From contig CAJXLH010000029.1 in assembly GCA_913055925.1 (NCBI GenBank), forward strand, positions 1-15,194: a stretch of DNA of 15,194 nucleotides, in the 5' to 3' direction. The position numbers and the translations under genes are program-made. The notes beneath the pieces were generated by a model. The model was not told the origin of the DNA. It did no database searches and saw only the letters and a program-made list of their open reading frames with translations. Below, piece after piece: positions 14,386-15,194 of the stretch; the stretch's first letter is position 1; every line of letters starts with the position of its first letter. Source of the DNA: an uncultured Maritalea sp. Lineage in GTDB: Bacteria > Pseudomonadota > Alphaproteobacteria > Rhizobiales > Devosiaceae.

Positions 14386-15194
14386 TTAATCCGCAGGGGG
14401 CTTATCCGGCCAATAACGCGCACGTTCAACCGCGAGCGCCTTGTCCTCTTTGCTCAAATCTTTGAGCAACTCACCAAGTACAGGGTCATCTAAGCCTTGT
14501 CGTCGCGCCAGTTCGCGCCACATGGCCGCTTCGATCATATTGGCTTTCACGCCTGCGCCTGAAGCCAACATGCGCCCATAACGCGCTTGCCCGACCGCAT
14601 TGCCCAATTCCGCTGCCTTTAGATACCAAAGCGCGGCATTTTCCAAATCAAGCGGCGCGCCTTTTCCTTGCGCGAGAAATGTTGCGTATTCCACCATGGC
14701 CGCAATATTGCCATTGGCCGCTGCCTTGCCGATGTAAAGGACACCTTCTTCAAGATTGGGTGCAACACCGGCACCGGCGATCAGCACTTGCCCATAGTCA
14801 TATTGTGCTTCGGCGATATCGGCGTCTGCAGCTTCCTTCAAAAGGGCTGCGGCTATCGAATAGTCAGGTGCCGCGTAGCGTCCTTCAATGTGCAAAAGCG
14901 CCAGATTATATTTGGCCGCCACAATGCCGCCATCGGCAGCTTTTTTGATCAGTTCTGCGGCGCGTGCGCGGTTTTTCGGCACGCCACGTCCGTCTTGATA
15001 AAGAAGGGCCAATTGGAAGGTTGCGTTCAAGTCGCCGTTTTTGTCGGCCAGCGCATACCAAGAAGAGGCACGGGCAAAGTTTCGGCCAACGCCCAGTCCA
15101 TTTGCATAAAGTTCTGCGATCAAGGTTTGTGCGGCGGCATCGTCATCGTTTGCGCGCGGCAAGGCGAGTGCAAGTGCCGTTAAATATTCGCCAC
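14386..15194 (-). CDS. Sel1-repeat (TPR-like) protein, 5' end outside window
   Basis: The frame is open to the right edge. A TTG at 15162 is not the real start, because the residues upstream (GEYLTALALALP) continue an open, protein-like frame. The 269 visible residues hold about six Sel1-like repeats of roughly 36 residues, each with a pattern like AxxxLAxLYxxGxGVxxN and ending in KAAxxG, for example ELYANGLGVGRN, LLYQDGRGVPKN and GRMLASGAGVKAN. Such solenoids mediate protein interactions, often in the cell envelope or signalling. A signal peptide cannot be judged without the N-terminus. The C-terminus after the repeats is a short charged tail (KEDKALAVERARYWPDKPPAD, split). It precedes efp on the same strand with 145 nt between, so co-transcription is not clear. 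Confidence 0.88.
   Translation of the reverse strand, partial: GEYLTALALALPRANDDDAAAQTLIAELYANGLGVGRNFARASSWYALADKNGDLNATFQLALLYQDGRGVPKNRARAAELIKKAADGGIVAAKYNLALLHIEGRYAAPDYSIAAALLKEAADADIAEAQYDYGQVLIAGAGVAPNLEEGVLYIGKAAANGNIAAMVEYATFLAQGKGAPLDLENAALWYLKAAELGNAVGQARYGRMLASGAGVKANMIEAAMWRELARRQGLDDPVLGELLKDLSKEDKALAVERARYWPDKPPAD

Overview
The window reads as a chromosomal, mostly housekeeping segment of an alphaproteobacterium, most likely order Hyphomicrobiales (Rhizobiales). The grounds are an RcdA/DUF1465 protein next to a DUF1192 protein, a zinc-free bL31, an efp-suhB pair, a MotA-like/OmpA-like envelope pair of the kind common in that order, and a CtrA-type motif. Base composition looks moderate rather than very GC-rich, which would fit a marine lineage (Devosiaceae-like is a guess). 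I see no phage, transposon, CRISPR array, tRNA or rRNA.

Left part (1-2260): the 5' end of a PIG3-type quinone oxidoreductase (minus), then on the plus strand a DUF1192 protein, an unrecognised small protein, a perfect CtrA-type box, a strong small-RNA candidate with its own terminator, and rcdA. A bidirectional terminator separates rcdA from the convergent rpmE. The CtrA box is notable because RcdA takes part in CtrA proteolysis in Caulobacter.

Centre (2261-7502): an ABC-B exporter half-transporter (plus) converges on a stand-alone nucleotidyltransferase (minus) across a short gap holding two palindromes that resemble extragenic repeats. Then comes a minus-strand operon of a MotA/TolQ/ExbB-like channel, an OmpA-like stator partner with a long coiled coil, and a small single-pass membrane protein of unknown function. 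The operon has a good sigma70-type promoter. The third gene has an odd 5' end that may be a frameshift in a T6 run.

Right-centre (7616-12708): a membrane-bound PAS-GGDEF-EAL protein with both catalytic motifs intact; a small Crp/Fnr-like regulator divergent from an unrecognised four-helix membrane protein; and gnd, whose stop lies 3 nt from that of the membrane protein.

Right end (12800-15194): a Sel1-repeat protein running off the window, then efp and suhB 27 nt apart and closed by a terminator, all on the minus strand. Overall this is core metabolism and translation (gnd, efp, suhB, rpmE), cell-cycle control (rcdA), and envelope or signalling functions. I found no convincing new defence or mobile system. 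The most useful leads are the CtrA box with the adjacent sRNA candidate, and the three-gene stator-like operon with its T6 anomaly.
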